In this document: piece by piece, positions 33,005 to 42,150 of the stretch
How the letters are laid out: every line of letters starts with the position of its first letter
Position numbering within the stretch: position 1 is the first letter of the stretch
Source: Myxococcota bacterium
GTDB lineage: Bacteria; Myxococcota_A; Bradymonadia; UBA7976; UBA1532
DNA length: 64,000 nt
Assembly (NCBI GenBank): GCA_023150895.1
Contig: JAKLJY010000023.1
Location: 1-64,000, forward strand
Reading direction: 5' to 3'
Made by a program: the position numbers and the translations under genes
Notes under the pieces: model-generated
What the model saw: only the letters and a program-made list of their open reading frames with translations
Told to the model about the DNA's origin: nothing
The model's database searches: none

Positions 33005-33856
33005 ATGGTTCTCGAAGGACTGTCCCCGGCCCAACGGGCGGCTCATGGCCGCCTGCACGCGCTCCTGGCGGGGCTCGAGCGGGTCGTCGTCGCCTTCTCG
33101 GGCGGCATCGACAGCACCGTGTTGCTCCGGGTGGCGGTCGACGCGCTCGGCTCGCGCGCCGTCGCGTTGACGGCGGTCTCCGAGAGCTTCGCGCCGTGGG
33201 AGCTCGACGATGCCCGCTTGCTCGCAGCCGGCATGGGTGCCCGGCACATCGAGGTGCGAACGCGGGAGCTCGAGCGGCCCGGGTATCGGGAAAACGCGGG
33301 GGACCGCTGCTACCACTGCAAGACCGAACTCTTCGAGATCGCGGGGGCGCATGCCGCCCACGAAGCCCTCGGAGTTCTGGTGTACGGGGCCATCCCCGAG
33401 GATCTCGGAGACCATCGCCCGGGCATGCGCGCGGCAGAAGAACACGGCGTGCGGGCGCCCCTGATCGAGGCGGGTCTCAGCAAGGCGGACATCCGCGCGG
33501 TCGCGCGGGCCTACGGGTTGCCGACCGCCGAGAAGCCGGCCTCGGCATGCCTCTCGAGCCGATTCCCCGACGGCACGCGGGTGACCGCCGAAGGGCTCGA
33601 CCGCGTCGCGCAATGTGAGGGTGGCCTTCGCCGCCTCGGCCTTCTGCAGGTCAGGGCCCGCTACCACCAGGAACTCGTCCGTCTCGAACTCGGACCGGCC
33701 GAGCTCGAGCGGGTCTTCGCCGACGCCGACCTGCGCGCGGCGGTGACGGCCGCGGGTCGTGCGGCCGGATTCCGCTTCGTTTCCGTCGACCTCGAGGGAT
33801 ACCGCACCGGGAGCGCCAATGTGCTCCTGCAAGTTCGCGAGCCTCGCAGGGCCTGA
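33005..33856 (+). CDS. larE: LarE-type ATP-dependent sulfur transferase
   Basis: A 283-residue PP-loop ATPase of the LarE family, which adenylates and then sulfurises pyridinium-dicarboxylate mononucleotide to build the nickel-pincer cofactor of lactate racemase and related enzymes. The PP-loop SGGIDST is near residue 35, and the family motif NAGDRCYHCKTELF and ASACLSSRFPDGT are present. Cys102, Cys105 and Cys182 give three candidate cysteines: Cys182 aligns with the sacrificial Cys of L. plantarum LarE, and the extra CxxC suggests the [4Fe-4S] type. No larB or larC is visible here. It is the second gene of an Rrf2-larE unit and converges with the next gene. Confidence 0.92.
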   Translation: MVLEGLSPAQRAAHGRLHALLAGLERVVVAFSGGIDSTVLLRVAVDALGSRAVALTAVSESFAPWELDDARLLAAGMGARHIEVRTRELERPGYRENAGDRCYHCKTELFEIAGAHAAHEALGVLVYGAIPEDLGDHRPGMRAAEEHGVRAPLIEAGLSKADIRAVARAYGLPTAEKPASACLSSRFPDGTRVTAEGLDRVAQCEGGLRRLGLLQVRARYHQELVRLELGPAELERVFADADLRAAVTAAGRAAGFRFVSVDLEGYRTGSANVLLQVREPRRA

Positions 33857-33865
33857 CTGCCCCCG

Positions 33866-34675
33866 TCAGGCGCCGACGCGCCCGAAGGCCGACATGGGCG
33901 AAGCGACGCGCCCGCCGGCGAAAGCGACGACCGGCTCGACGAAGAACGGGCTCCCGGCGCGCAGCGCGGCGACCTGCCCCGCGAGGAAACATGCGCCGCT
34001 CAGGTCGGCCCCCTGCAGGTGCGCGTCGTTGAGCCGAGCGCCGCGCAGATCGGCATGCCGCAGGCTGGCGGACGCCAGGTGCGAGCCTGCCAGGTCCGTG
34101 CCACAGAGCTGGGCGGCGTCGAGCTTCGCCCGCCGGAGATCCGCGCGCCGCAAGTCCGCGCCGCCGAGATCGGCACCGCTCAGGTCCGCCATCTTGAGAT
34201 CGGCGTCGGCGAGCTGCGTCTCCGTGAGATTCGCGCCGGTGAATCGGGCGCCGCGCAGATCGGCACCGTCGAGAACGGCGAGCTGACAATCGGCTTCGCT
34301 GAAGTCTGCCCCCCAGAGCACGGCGTCCGTCAGGAGACACTCGCGGACGGCGCACCGCCGAAAGCTCGCCCCCCGCGCGTCGGCGGCCTCGAGCGACGCC
34401 AGGAAGAGATCGGCGTCATCGAAGCGGGCGCCGAGGAGCCGGGCGTGTCCGAGCCGGGTCATCCGCAGATTGGCCGCCCGGAGATCGGCGCCGCGCAGGT
34501 CGGCCCCGGTCAGGTCCGCCCCCCGGAGGTCCGCCTGCCGCAGGTTCGTTCCCCGAAGGCTGACGCCCGAAAGGTCGAGGCAGGTGAGGTCGCAGCCCTC
34601 GAGGTCGAGCCCGTCGAGGGGGCTCGACGAGGCCAGAAGGGTCAGCACTTCGGCGCGATGAAACTGTGTCGTCAT
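33866..34675 (-). CDS. Pentapeptide-repeat protein
   Basis: A 269-residue protein whose body (~20-235) is a run of A(D/N)LXX repeats (LRGTNLRQADLRGADLTGAD, LSGADLGGADLRRADLRRAK), predicting a right-handed quadrilateral beta-helix. Residues ~235-269 form a short non-repeat tail. Such proteins include DNA-mimicking gyrase protectors, but most have no known role, and nothing here fixes one. The ATG at 34675 has GGGGGA upstream; the in-frame extension to 34813 is Arg/Pro-rich and not protein-like. Confidence 0.88.
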   Translation of the reverse strand: MTTQFHRAEVLTLLASSSPLDGLDLEGCDLTCLDLSGVSLRGTNLRQADLRGADLTGADLRGADLRAANLRMTRLGHARLLGARFDDADLFLASLEAADARGASFRRCAVRECLLTDAVLWGADFSEADCQLAVLDGADLRGARFTGANLTETQLADADLKMADLSGADLGGADLRRADLRRAKLDAAQLCGTDLAGSHLASASLRHADLRGARLNDAHLQGADLSGACFLAGQVAALRAGSPFFVEPVVAFAGGRVASPMSAFGRVGA

Positions 34676-34814
34676 GGTCTCCCCCGAGTGCGCCGAACGC
34701 GACGCTCGTCCGAGGCATCGGCGCGGGACCGGATACGGGCCTGCGGGGGGTCCGCCTCGCCCCCGGGGGGGAGTCAGGCCGCGCCCCCCTGCCAGAGTCT
34801 CCCGGCTCCACACC

Positions 34815-36119
34815 TCACTGGAAGTCGTGGCGCAGCGTCACGGTGAAAGCGAAGAGCTCACCCGCGGCCGAGAAGTCACCCATCGCGTCCCCCTCCGCCC
34901 GCTTGTGGTGCTCACGCGCGGAGAGGTGCGTCCACTGGGCGGCCGCGTCGATTGTCAGCGGGGAGGCATGAATCGCCAGCGGATCGGCGAACGCATATCC
35001 GGCGCCCACCGCAAGCTGATGCGCGGTGCTGTCGATGTAGTTCGTGCGCTCCGTCTGTGCCGGCAGCGGCGTCGGGGACAGCTGGTAGCCGGCCCGAAGG
35101 GCGACCACCGGCACGGGGCGCCATTCGACGCCGAGTCGCGGTGACAGGGTGTCCTCCGCGCCGAGCGCCACCGGGACGCTCTCGGCCTCGAGCGCTCCCT
35201 GGCCGAGCGGCGCGCCATCGAGGGTGACGTCGAACCGCGCCGTGGGGTCGGGGGCCTCGGACCAACGGGCGTAGACGACGTCGAGCGCGAGCGTCAGATC
35301 GACCCGCGGCGACCACGCGACCGCAGCGGTCAGCTGGCCCGGCGTGTAGAGCGACGTGCCGGAGATGTCGGCGTCGAGCGCGCCGACGTCCTTGATGTCG
35401 ATGCTCGTCCGCAAGTGGTAGTCGAGCGCGAGGGCCTCACGCCACGACAACCCGAGACGCAGGCCGTCGCTCGGTCGGACGAGGAGCCCGGCCGTCAGCC
35501 CCGTGGCCGTGTCGACGTCGACGGACAGGGTCTTCCGGGTGAAACGACGTCCGAGCAGGTCGAGTTCGACGTCCGCGGCACCGTCCAGGGAGCCCAGGAC
35601 CTGGAGCCCGAGACCGAAGGAGATCGTCCGATGGGCCTCGAAGGCCACCGCGGGCGCGACCACGATCTTGTCGGGCAACGCCTCGTACCGATAGAACTGG
35701 GGGGTTCGCTCGTCGCGCGCGTCGACCCGTGTGACCTGGACCGTGGGCAGATACGCGCCGAGGGCCAGCGCAAATCGGTTTTCGATCTTGCCGCCGAGTG
35801 GAAAGAGGAGCCCGACGGTGACCCCCGCATTTGGGTCGGGCCGCTCGATCGCCGGCCCGGCGGTCGTCGCCTCACGCTGGACGCTGACCGAAGGGGCGAC
35901 GATCGTGACCGCCGTGCCGACATGCGGTCGCTTGTGGACCGTCAACGCCGCCGGGTTGTAGTAGACGGCCGAGAAGTCCTCGGCGGCTGCCGCCTGTGCG
36001 CTGGCCATCGCGGCGCCCCGTGCGCCGAACCCGTATGTGTCGAAGACGCTGGCCCGTGCGACGCCGGCCCCCGCCACGAGGGCGATCAGGCCGGCGAGCG
36101 CGGCCTCACGTCTCTGCAC
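34815..36119 (-). CDS. FadL/OmpP1-type outer-membrane transporter
   Basis: A 434-residue barrel protein. After a signal peptide (ALIALVAGAGVARA) it carries the FadL N-terminal signature FGARGAAMASAQAAAAEDFSAVYYNPAAL, which forms the hatch. The remainder alternates beta strands (GLSWREALALDYHLRTSI, GVEWRPVPVVALRAGYQLSP) and ends FTVTLRHDF, an aromatic-terminal barrel. FadL proteins let fatty acids and other hydrophobic compounds cross the outer membrane. Its start overlaps the end of nadC by 14 bases on the same strand, so they may be co-transcribed. Confidence 0.9.
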   Translation of the reverse strand: MQRREAALAGLIALVAGAGVARASVFDTYGFGARGAAMASAQAAAAEDFSAVYYNPAALTVHKRPHVGTAVTIVAPSVSVQREATTAGPAIERPDPNAGVTVGLLFPLGGKIENRFALALGAYLPTVQVTRVDARDERTPQFYRYEALPDKIVVAPAVAFEAHRTISFGLGLQVLGSLDGAADVELDLLGRRFTRKTLSVDVDTATGLTAGLLVRPSDGLRLGLSWREALALDYHLRTSIDIKDVGALDADISGTSLYTPGQLTAAVAWSPRVDLTLALDVVYARWSEAPDPTARFDVTLDGAPLGQGALEAESVPVALGAEDTLSPRLGVEWRPVPVVALRAGYQLSPTPLPAQTERTNYIDSTAHQLAVGAGYAFADPLAIHASPLTIDAAAQWTHLSAREHHKRAEGDAMGDFSAAGELFAFTVTLRHDFQ

Positions 36120-36972
36120 GCACGACCTCGAGCGCCAGGTCGGCGGCGGGGACGGAGTGGGTCAAGGCGCCGATGGAGATGACGTCGACGCCCGCCTCGG
36201 CGAAGGCACGCACGTTGGCGAGGTGGATGCCGCCGCTCGCCTCCAGAACGACGCGCCCCTGCGCCCGCCGGACGGCCTCTGCTGCGAGCGCGGGGGTGAA
36301 GTTGTCGATGAGGACGACCTCCGCACCGGCGGCGATCGCGACGTCGAGCCCGTCGAGGTCCTCGACTTCGACCTCGATGCGCAGCACGTGGGGGGCGTTT
36401 GCCCGGGCGCGGCGGACCGTCTCGGCGATGCCGCCGCCGACGGCGAGATGGTTGTCCTTGATCAGGACCCCCCCGTCGAGGGCGGCCCGGTGGTTGTGCG
36501 CACCGCCCATGCGGACCGCGTACTTGTCGAGGACGCGCCACCCGGGCAGCGTCTTGCGGGTGTCGGCGATGCGCGCCCGCGTCCCCGCGACCGCGTCCAC
36601 GTAGCGGCGTGTCTGTGTCGCGACCCCGCTCATCCGCTGGAGGAAGTTCAGCATCGTGCGTTCGAGCACGAGCAGCTCGCGCATGCCGCCCTCGAAGTGG
36701 GCCACCGGGCGGTCCGCCTCGACCACCGCGCCGTCTTCTGCCGTCCAGCGGGCCGTCGGAGCGGACGGCCCGAACCGCGCGAGCAGACGCTCGACGACGG
36801 GACGCCCGCAGAGCACGAGGCGTTGGCGAGCCTCGAGGACGGCGTGTCCGCGCGTACCGGCGGGGACGGTGATTTCGGAGGTGACGTCGCCCTGGCCGAT
36901 GTCCTCGGCGAGGGCCAGGTCGATGAGCGCATCGAGGTGGGGGGTGGGCCAGAGCATGCGTCCGGTTACCAT
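36106..36972 (-). CDS. nadC: Nicotinate-nucleotide pyrophosphorylase (carboxylating)
   Basis: A 288-residue QPRTase that converts quinolinate and PRPP to nicotinate mononucleotide in NAD synthesis. Family motifs in order: ALAEDIGQGDVTSE, ERTMLNFLQRMSGVAT, DTRKTLPGWRVLDKYAV, GGAHNHRAAL, IKDNHL, EVEVE, IDNF and LEASGGI. The start is ambiguous between ATG 36972 and ATG 36957; neither has a clear ribosome-binding site. No nadA or nadB is visible nearby. Divergent from the gene at 37035. Confidence 0.96.
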   Translation of the reverse strand: MVTGRMLWPTPHLDALIDLALAEDIGQGDVTSEITVPAGTRGHAVLEARQRLVLCGRPVVERLLARFGPSAPTARWTAEDGAVVEADRPVAHFEGGMRELLVLERTMLNFLQRMSGVATQTRRYVDAVAGTRARIADTRKTLPGWRVLDKYAVRMGGAHNHRAALDGGVLIKDNHLAVGGGIAETVRRARANAPHVLRIEVEVEDLDGLDVAIAAGAEVVLIDNFTPALAAEAVRRAQGRVVLEASGGIHLANVRAFAEAGVDVISIGALTHSVPAADLALEVVRAET

Positions 36973-37034
36973 GAGCCCGGGCCGGCGGCAAGGCGCCGGG
37001 TGGCCGTTGCGTCACGCGGGCCCTCCGGGATAGC

Positions 37035-38333
37035 GTGGCGAGCCCCAACGACGACAGGCTCACCGTGCTGCTCGAAACCATCGGCCTCGCGCTCGCCCTC
37101 GCTGCCGCTCCCGCGGTGCTCGCCGACGCGCCCGTCCAGGCACCGTCCGCGCCGGCGGCCCCCGCCGCCGACTCCAAGGCGCTGCTCGCCCGCGCGCGCG
37201 ACATCCAGAAGCGCGTCGAGAGCCTGCGCGGCCAGAAGCTCTCCAAGCCGTTGCGCATGGGGGTGAAGGCCAAACCGGAGATCACGCGATTCATCCAGGA
37301 GCGCCTGAAGGAAGAGTACGGCCCGGCCAAGGTCGCCGCCGAGGGGCAGATGCTGAAACTCGTCGGGCTGCTCCCCGCCACGCTCGACTACGGCGGATTC
37401 CTGACGCAGCTGCTGACGGAGCAGGTCGCAGGCTTCTACGACCACACGCGTCAGGAGCTCCACATCGCCGACTGGATCCCTTCGTTCATGCAGGATCCCG
37501 TGCTGGCGCACGAGATCTTTCACGCCGTCCAGGACCAGGAGTGGGGTGGCGGCAAGCTCATCGACTCGAAGAAGTACAGCCACGACGCCGTGCAGGCCCA
37601 CGCCGCCCTTCTCGAAGGCGACGCGACGATCGTGATGCTGCTCTATGCCATGAGCGACGCGGACGGGAACGCCCCGGACCTGCCGACGGCGAGCATCATG
37701 ATGGTGGCCATGACCATCCCGCTGCAGATGAGCAGCCCCGAGTACCCGGTCATGTCCTCCGCGCCGGACTACCTCAAGCAGTCGCTCATCTTCCCGTACC
37801 AGCAGGGCCTGATGTTCCTCGGCGGGCTGCGGCAGGCCGGCTGGACGTTTGCCGACTTCCGCAAGCTCTACACCGATCCGCCGAGCTCGACGGAGCAGAT
37901 CCTGCACCCGGAGCGGTACGCGCCGACCCGGGATACCCCGTCGGAGGTCGGCGTCGCCCCGCGACCGGGGTTCTCGCGACCGTGGGAGGGGACCGCCGGC
38001 GAGCTGCACCTGAAGCAGCTCCTGCTGGCCGGCCTGCCGGCGGATCGCGCCACCAACGCGGCGGCCGGTTGGGACGGTGACTTCACGGCGCTCGAAGTGA
38101 ACGGCGCTCGATCGGTCGTGCTGGCCACCGTCACCTGGGACGCCGCGGCGGACGCCGCCGAGTTCGCCGCCGCGGCCCGCGACGCCCACGCGGCCCGCAA
38201 GAGCGGACCCGCCGTCACCTTCGAAGTCGCCACGGTCGGCACCGTGACGTATGCCGCCTGGTCCGAAGACGCGGCCCTGGCACGCGAGACCGTTGCCGGG
38301 CTCCCCGCCCGCAGCAAGGTGGTCCCGCGCTGA
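37035..38333 (+). CDS. Putative exported zinc metallopeptidase (gluzincin-like)
   Basis: A 432-residue exported protein starting at GTG with a signal peptide (~1-30, ALAAAPAVLA). Its key motif is HEIFH (His159, Glu160, His163), with Glu194 in LLEGDA 31 residues later as a probable third zinc ligand; this HExxH plus downstream Glu arrangement is gluzincin-like. Other recognisable stretches are EQVAGFYDHTRQELHI and SLIFPYQQGLMFL. An unnamed family of such proteins is widespread in bacteria. A secreted HEAT-repeat protein follows 85 bases downstream, so the two may work together. Confidence 0.75.
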   Translation: MASPNDDRLTVLLETIGLALALAAAPAVLADAPVQAPSAPAAPAADSKALLARARDIQKRVESLRGQKLSKPLRMGVKAKPEITRFIQERLKEEYGPAKVAAEGQMLKLVGLLPATLDYGGFLTQLLTEQVAGFYDHTRQELHIADWIPSFMQDPVLAHEIFHAVQDQEWGGGKLIDSKKYSHDAVQAHAALLEGDATIVMLLYAMSDADGNAPDLPTASIMMVAMTIPLQMSSPEYPVMSSAPDYLKQSLIFPYQQGLMFLGGLRQAGWTFADFRKLYTDPPSSTEQILHPERYAPTRDTPSEVGVAPRPGFSRPWEGTAGELHLKQLLLAGLPADRATNAAAGWDGDFTALEVNGARSVVLATVTWDAAADAAEFAAAARDAHAARKSGPAVTFEVATVGTVTYAAWSEDAALARETVAGLPARSKVVPR

Positions 38334-38418
38334 GACGGTCCGGGTATACCCCCCCCTTCGCCATGGAAGATTTGGAGCCGATTCGAGCAATTGAAACGTT
38401 CAACGCTCGGAGGTTCCC

Positions 38419-40659
38419 ATGGCCCGCACCCACAAGACGCTCGCCACCTGTCTGGCTCTGACCCTCGGCGCGGCCCCCGCCTTTGCAGCGCAGGCCCCCA
38501 ACCCGCTGCGTCCGGATCAGGTTGCCCTCGACCGCGAACGCGTCGTCCGGGTGGACGTCTCGTCGACGAGCGGCGCCTCCGAGGGTGGCCGCGGCCTTTA
38601 CCGCGCGGCGCACCTCGCCGATGGCCGCGACTGGTCCGCCTGGGGCAGCGTCCCCGAGGACGCCGCCGGTGCGTGGGTGAAGCTGGGCTTCTCCAAGGTC
38701 GAGTACATCGACCGCGTCGAATACGTGCCCGGCGACGCCCGGGACGCCGGCGCCTTCGCACACTGCGCCCGCCCGGGGCGCCTGCGGATCGAAGGGGGTG
38801 ACGAGGTCCGGACGTTCGACCTGCCCGACCGCCGTTGGCAGCAGGTCATCGAGTTGTCCCCGCCGGTGGCCGCCGACGCCCTGAAGATCACGTTCGAGTC
38901 GGTCCACGGAAAGTCGGTCATGGGCGGTGTCTGCCTCTCCGAGCTGAAGCTCGCCGGCCCGAAGGACCCCTTCGCCGCCTTCCCGGGCCTGCGGCAGCGC
39001 ATCGACGAGGCCCTCTCCCTGCTGGCCGACGACCAGCGTTTCCGCGGCGGCGAGCGGGCGCTGCTCGCCATCGGTCCGCCGGCCGTCGACCAGGCGATCG
39101 GCGCGCTCGATGCCCGCAACCCGAACCTGACGGCTCGGCTCCTGGTGGTCCTCGGCGCCTTGGGTGACGTGCGCGCCATCCGCCCCGTGGCCGCGCACCT
39201 GGCCCATGCCGAGAAGGACGTGCGGGACGCCGCCCTGTGGGCCCTCGGGGCGCTGCGCAGCGCGGCCCACTACGACGCGATCCGCACCTGGTACGACCAC
39301 ACCGCCGGCCAGGCCCGCGACCGTGCGTTCGACGCGCTCGTCCGCACCGGTGACGAACGAGCCCTCGACGTCGTGCTCGCCGAGCTCGTCGGCGGCAGCG
39401 CCGTTCGCCGCGAGGCGGCCGAGCGTCACCTCGGTGCGTTCGGTCCCGCCGCCGTGGCCGCGCTCGCCCCGATGCTCCAGTCCAGTGCCCGTGCGGAGCG
39501 CGCGGCGGCCCTGCGCGCCCTCGGGAGCATCCAGGTGCCCGACGCCCACGAGATTCTGATGGCGAACCTCTCCGGTGCCGCCGAGAGCGACCTGCGCGCC
39601 GCCGCCATCACGGGCCTGGCACGGCGTGGCGACCTGGCGGCCCACGACGCCATCGCCTCCATGTGGGACAGCCGCTACCTCGTCGAGCGGCAGGCGGTGG
39701 CCTACGCGCTCGGCCGCTTCGGTCAGCCCGAGGACCTCGAGACCCTCGACCTGATGACCACGGACATGAGCATGAGCGTTCGGCAGGCGGCCGCGAGCGC
39801 GATGGGGGCGTTCGGTGAATCGGCCCGTCCGAGGCTGCGTCGCCTGGCGGTGATGGGCTCGGACGGCGGCACGGCCCTGGCGGCGGCCAAAGCGCTGCTC
39901 GGCCGGGACGCGACGCTCGAGGAGCTCGTCGCGGTGCTCGCCTCCCGATACCCCGAGGTCCGCGCCTCGGCGGCCGCCGGTCTCGCCGAGCGGGGACCGG
40001 CCGGACAGGCCGCGTTGATCGAGGCGACGGTCGCCGGGACGGATCCCGTCCGCGCCGCCGCCGTCGTGCAGCTCCGGGGCATCGGCCGCAAGGCGCTCCC
40101 GGCTCTGCTAGACCGCGCCGACGAGGCGATCCCCGCCGCGCAGGCCGACATTCTCCGCCTGCTCGCGGCGTACGGCGAACCCCTCGGTCTCGAGCATGCC
40201 ACCCGGCAGCTCACCGATGCGCCCGACCTGATCGTCCGCCGCCTCGCAGTGCAAGCCGTCGCCGCCTGCGGCGACGAGGCGACCGCGGTGACCCCGCTGG
40301 TCACGGCGCTGACCGACACGGCCGTCGAGGTTCGGCTCGCGGCCATCGAGGCGCTCGGGCAGAAGCGCATCGCCGCGGCCGCCCCCGCGCTGGTCGAGCA
40401 GCTCAACCACCCGAGCCGCGAGGTTGCCCGGGCCGCCGTCGTGGCGCTCGGCCAGATTCGCGAGCAGTCGGCCATCGACGGCCTGGCGGCCCTCTTTCAC
40501 ACCAAGCGCCGCTTCGAGCAGGACGACCCGCAGCTGCGCAAGGACATCGTCGCGACGCTCGGCCGGATCGGCGGCGACCGCAGCCTGCCCGTGCTGATGG
40601 ACGCCATGGGCGACCCGGATGTCCGCGTGCGCTTCGCCGCCCAGGACGTGCTGTACTGA
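38419..40659 (+). CDS. Secreted HEAT-repeat protein with discoidin-like N-domain
   Basis: A 746-residue exported protein (signal peptide 1-24, ending AFAA). Residues ~30-170 look like an F5/8-type discoidin domain by pattern (DWSAWGSVPEDAAGAWVKLG, VEYIDRVEYVPGDA, VCLSELKLAG). From ~190 to the end there are about fifteen HEAT repeats (AIRPVAAHLAHAEKDVRDAA, VRQAAASAMGAFGESARPRL, AVEVRLAAIEALGQKRIAAA), a superhelical scaffold for protein binding. CGGAGG precedes the ATG, and a TTGAA-ACG-TTCAA palindrome lies 16 bases upstream of it. Probably a periplasmic or surface scaffold; partner unknown. Confidence 0.85.
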   Translation: MARTHKTLATCLALTLGAAPAFAAQAPNPLRPDQVALDRERVVRVDVSSTSGASEGGRGLYRAAHLADGRDWSAWGSVPEDAAGAWVKLGFSKVEYIDRVEYVPGDARDAGAFAHCARPGRLRIEGGDEVRTFDLPDRRWQQVIELSPPVAADALKITFESVHGKSVMGGVCLSELKLAGPKDPFAAFPGLRQRIDEALSLLADDQRFRGGERALLAIGPPAVDQAIGALDARNPNLTARLLVVLGALGDVRAIRPVAAHLAHAEKDVRDAALWALGALRSAAHYDAIRTWYDHTAGQARDRAFDALVRTGDERALDVVLAELVGGSAVRREAAERHLGAFGPAAVAALAPMLQSSARAERAAALRALGSIQVPDAHEILMANLSGAAESDLRAAAITGLARRGDLAAHDAIASMWDSRYLVERQAVAYALGRFGQPEDLETLDLMTTDMSMSVRQAAASAMGAFGESARPRLRRLAVMGSDGGTALAAAKALLGRDATLEELVAVLASRYPEVRASAAAGLAERGPAGQAALIEATVAGTDPVRAAAVVQLRGIGRKALPALLDRADEAIPAAQADILRLLAAYGEPLGLEHATRQLTDAPDLIVRRLAVQAVAACGDEATAVTPLVTALTDTAVEVRLAAIEALGQKRIAAAAPALVEQLNHPSREVARAAVVALGQIREQSAIDGLAALFHTKRRFEQDDPQLRKDIVATLGRIGGDRSLPVLMDAMGDPDVRVRFAAQDVLY

Positions 40660-40764
40660 GCCGAGCGCCTCTGCGGTCACCCGGAACCGCGAGCCCCACC
40701 GGCCGGCCCCCGAAACGCCGCGGTGAACCAGCCGGACTGACGAAATCCCCACCGCCACGGGGTC

Positions 40765-40773
40765 TGCTATAGT
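40765..40773 (+). promoter_or_regulatory. Extended -10 promoter element
   Basis: TGCTATAGT matches an extended -10 (TGn plus 5 of 6 of TATAAT). Transcription would start near 40780, only about three bases before the GTG at 40783, implying a leaderless or nearly leaderless mRNA. No -35 element is evident. Confidence 0.45.
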
Positions 40774-40782
40774 CGCACGCCC

Positions 40783-42150
40783 GTGGCACGCCTCTCCCTC
40801 CCCCTTCTCCGCCTTCGCGCCCCGTCGAATCCGCTCGACCGCCCCGCCGCGCTCGCGGCCGCCGCCGGCCTCCTGCTCGCCCCCCTCCTGGGCATGGCCG
40901 TGGCCGGCGCTCCGGTGGTCGCGACGTCCCTGGTGGTGGCCGCGGTGGTCTTCGCCGTGCTGCTCGGGCGACCGCATTGGGCCGCGTACGCCGTCTGCTT
41001 CTCGATGTTCTTCAACCACACCTGGCTCCCGCTGGGGCCCGCCCAGCTCGATCCCGGGGACCTGGCGACGCTGATTCTGGTGCCGATCTGGCTGTTGGAC
41101 CGCATGTCCGGGCGTCGCCGGCCCCGCCTCCTGCCCCACTGGTGGCTCGTCCCGGCGTTGTTGGCCTGGATGACCGCGAGCCTCCTGCTCGCGGGCATTC
41201 CATCGGGTGTCCTCGGCCGCTTCGCCCGGGAGGTCCAGATGCTCGCGACGTGCCTCGCCGTCATGGACCTGCTCGCCGAAGAGCGACGGCTCTGGATCGC
41301 CTTCGGATGCATGGCGGCCGGGGGCGCGGTCGAGATCGCGCTGGCGCTCCCCGAGTTCGGGTCGGCCTACCGGGTCGGCGGCGCGTACGATCAACCGAAT
41401 CTCTTTGCGCATTTCATCGCGACGGCGGTCGTGCCGGTCGTTGCGCTGTGGACGGTCGCCCGCAACCGGACGCTGCGGGCGGTCCTGCTGGGGGTCCTCG
41501 GTGTCATGCTCCTCGGGGTCGTGCTGAGCATCTCCCGCGGGACCTACATCGCCCTCGGCCTGGCGCTCCTCTGGTGGGTGCGCGCGAACCGCCGCCAGCT
41601 CGCCCTGCTCCTGGCCGTCACGGTCGTGCTCGGCGTCGTGGTGCCATCGGTCCGGGGCAAGGACACCGACGAGATCGGCGAGCGTCTCGAGATGAAGGAC
41701 GAGAGCGTCACCCACCGCTGGGCCACCGTCATCAACGGCCTCAACGCGACCCGGGCCCACCCGGTCTTCGGCGTCGGGTACGGGCAGTTTCGCAAGCTCG
41801 ACCACGCGGTCGAAGTGACCTCACAGGCCGGCCGCTCGGCCCACAACTTCTACCTGACGCTAGCGGCGACCTGCGGCCTCCCGGCCCTCCTGATCTACCT
41901 GGGCATCCTGACCGGGGTGATGCGCCGTCTCGCTCGCTGGCAGCGACAGTTCGTGGCGGCGGGGGCACCCCGGGCGCTCGAGCACAGCGCGCTGCTCGTC
42001 AAGGCCGCGCAGGCGATGATGATCTACCTCGTGGTGACGTCGATGACGAAGGGGGTGGGCATGACGCTGTGGGTGGTGATCGGTCTCGCGGGGGCGGCCG
42101 CGCAGCTCCCCCGCCGGATCGCGACTCCGTCCGCGGAGGGGGGCGCGTGA
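40783..42150 (+). CDS. O-antigen-ligase-like (Wzy_C/WaaL family) membrane protein
   Basis: A 455-residue integral membrane protein with about ten hydrophobic helices. The family signature follows: GGAYDQPNLFAHFIATAVV, LSISRGTYIALGLALLW (conserved SRG), and a large periplasmic loop containing HRWATVINGLNATRAHPVFG, YGQFRKLDH and AHNFYLTLAATCGLPALLIY. Members ligate or polymerise surface polysaccharide. Starting at a GTG with a promoter just before it, it overlaps plsY by four bases (GTGA), so lipid and polysaccharide steps are co-expressed. The substrate is unknown. Confidence 0.85.
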   Translation: MARLSLPLLRLRAPSNPLDRPAALAAAAGLLLAPLLGMAVAGAPVVATSLVVAAVVFAVLLGRPHWAAYAVCFSMFFNHTWLPLGPAQLDPGDLATLILVPIWLLDRMSGRRRPRLLPHWWLVPALLAWMTASLLLAGIPSGVLGRFAREVQMLATCLAVMDLLAEERRLWIAFGCMAAGGAVEIALALPEFGSAYRVGGAYDQPNLFAHFIATAVVPVVALWTVARNRTLRAVLLGVLGVMLLGVVLSISRGTYIALGLALLWWVRANRRQLALLLAVTVVLGVVVPSVRGKDTDEIGERLEMKDESVTHRWATVINGLNATRAHPVFGVGYGQFRKLDHAVEVTSQAGRSAHNFYLTLAATCGLPALLIYLGILTGVMRRLARWQRQFVAAGAPRALEHSALLVKAAQAMMIYLVVTSMTKGVGMTLWVVIGLAGAAAQLPRRIATPSAEGGA

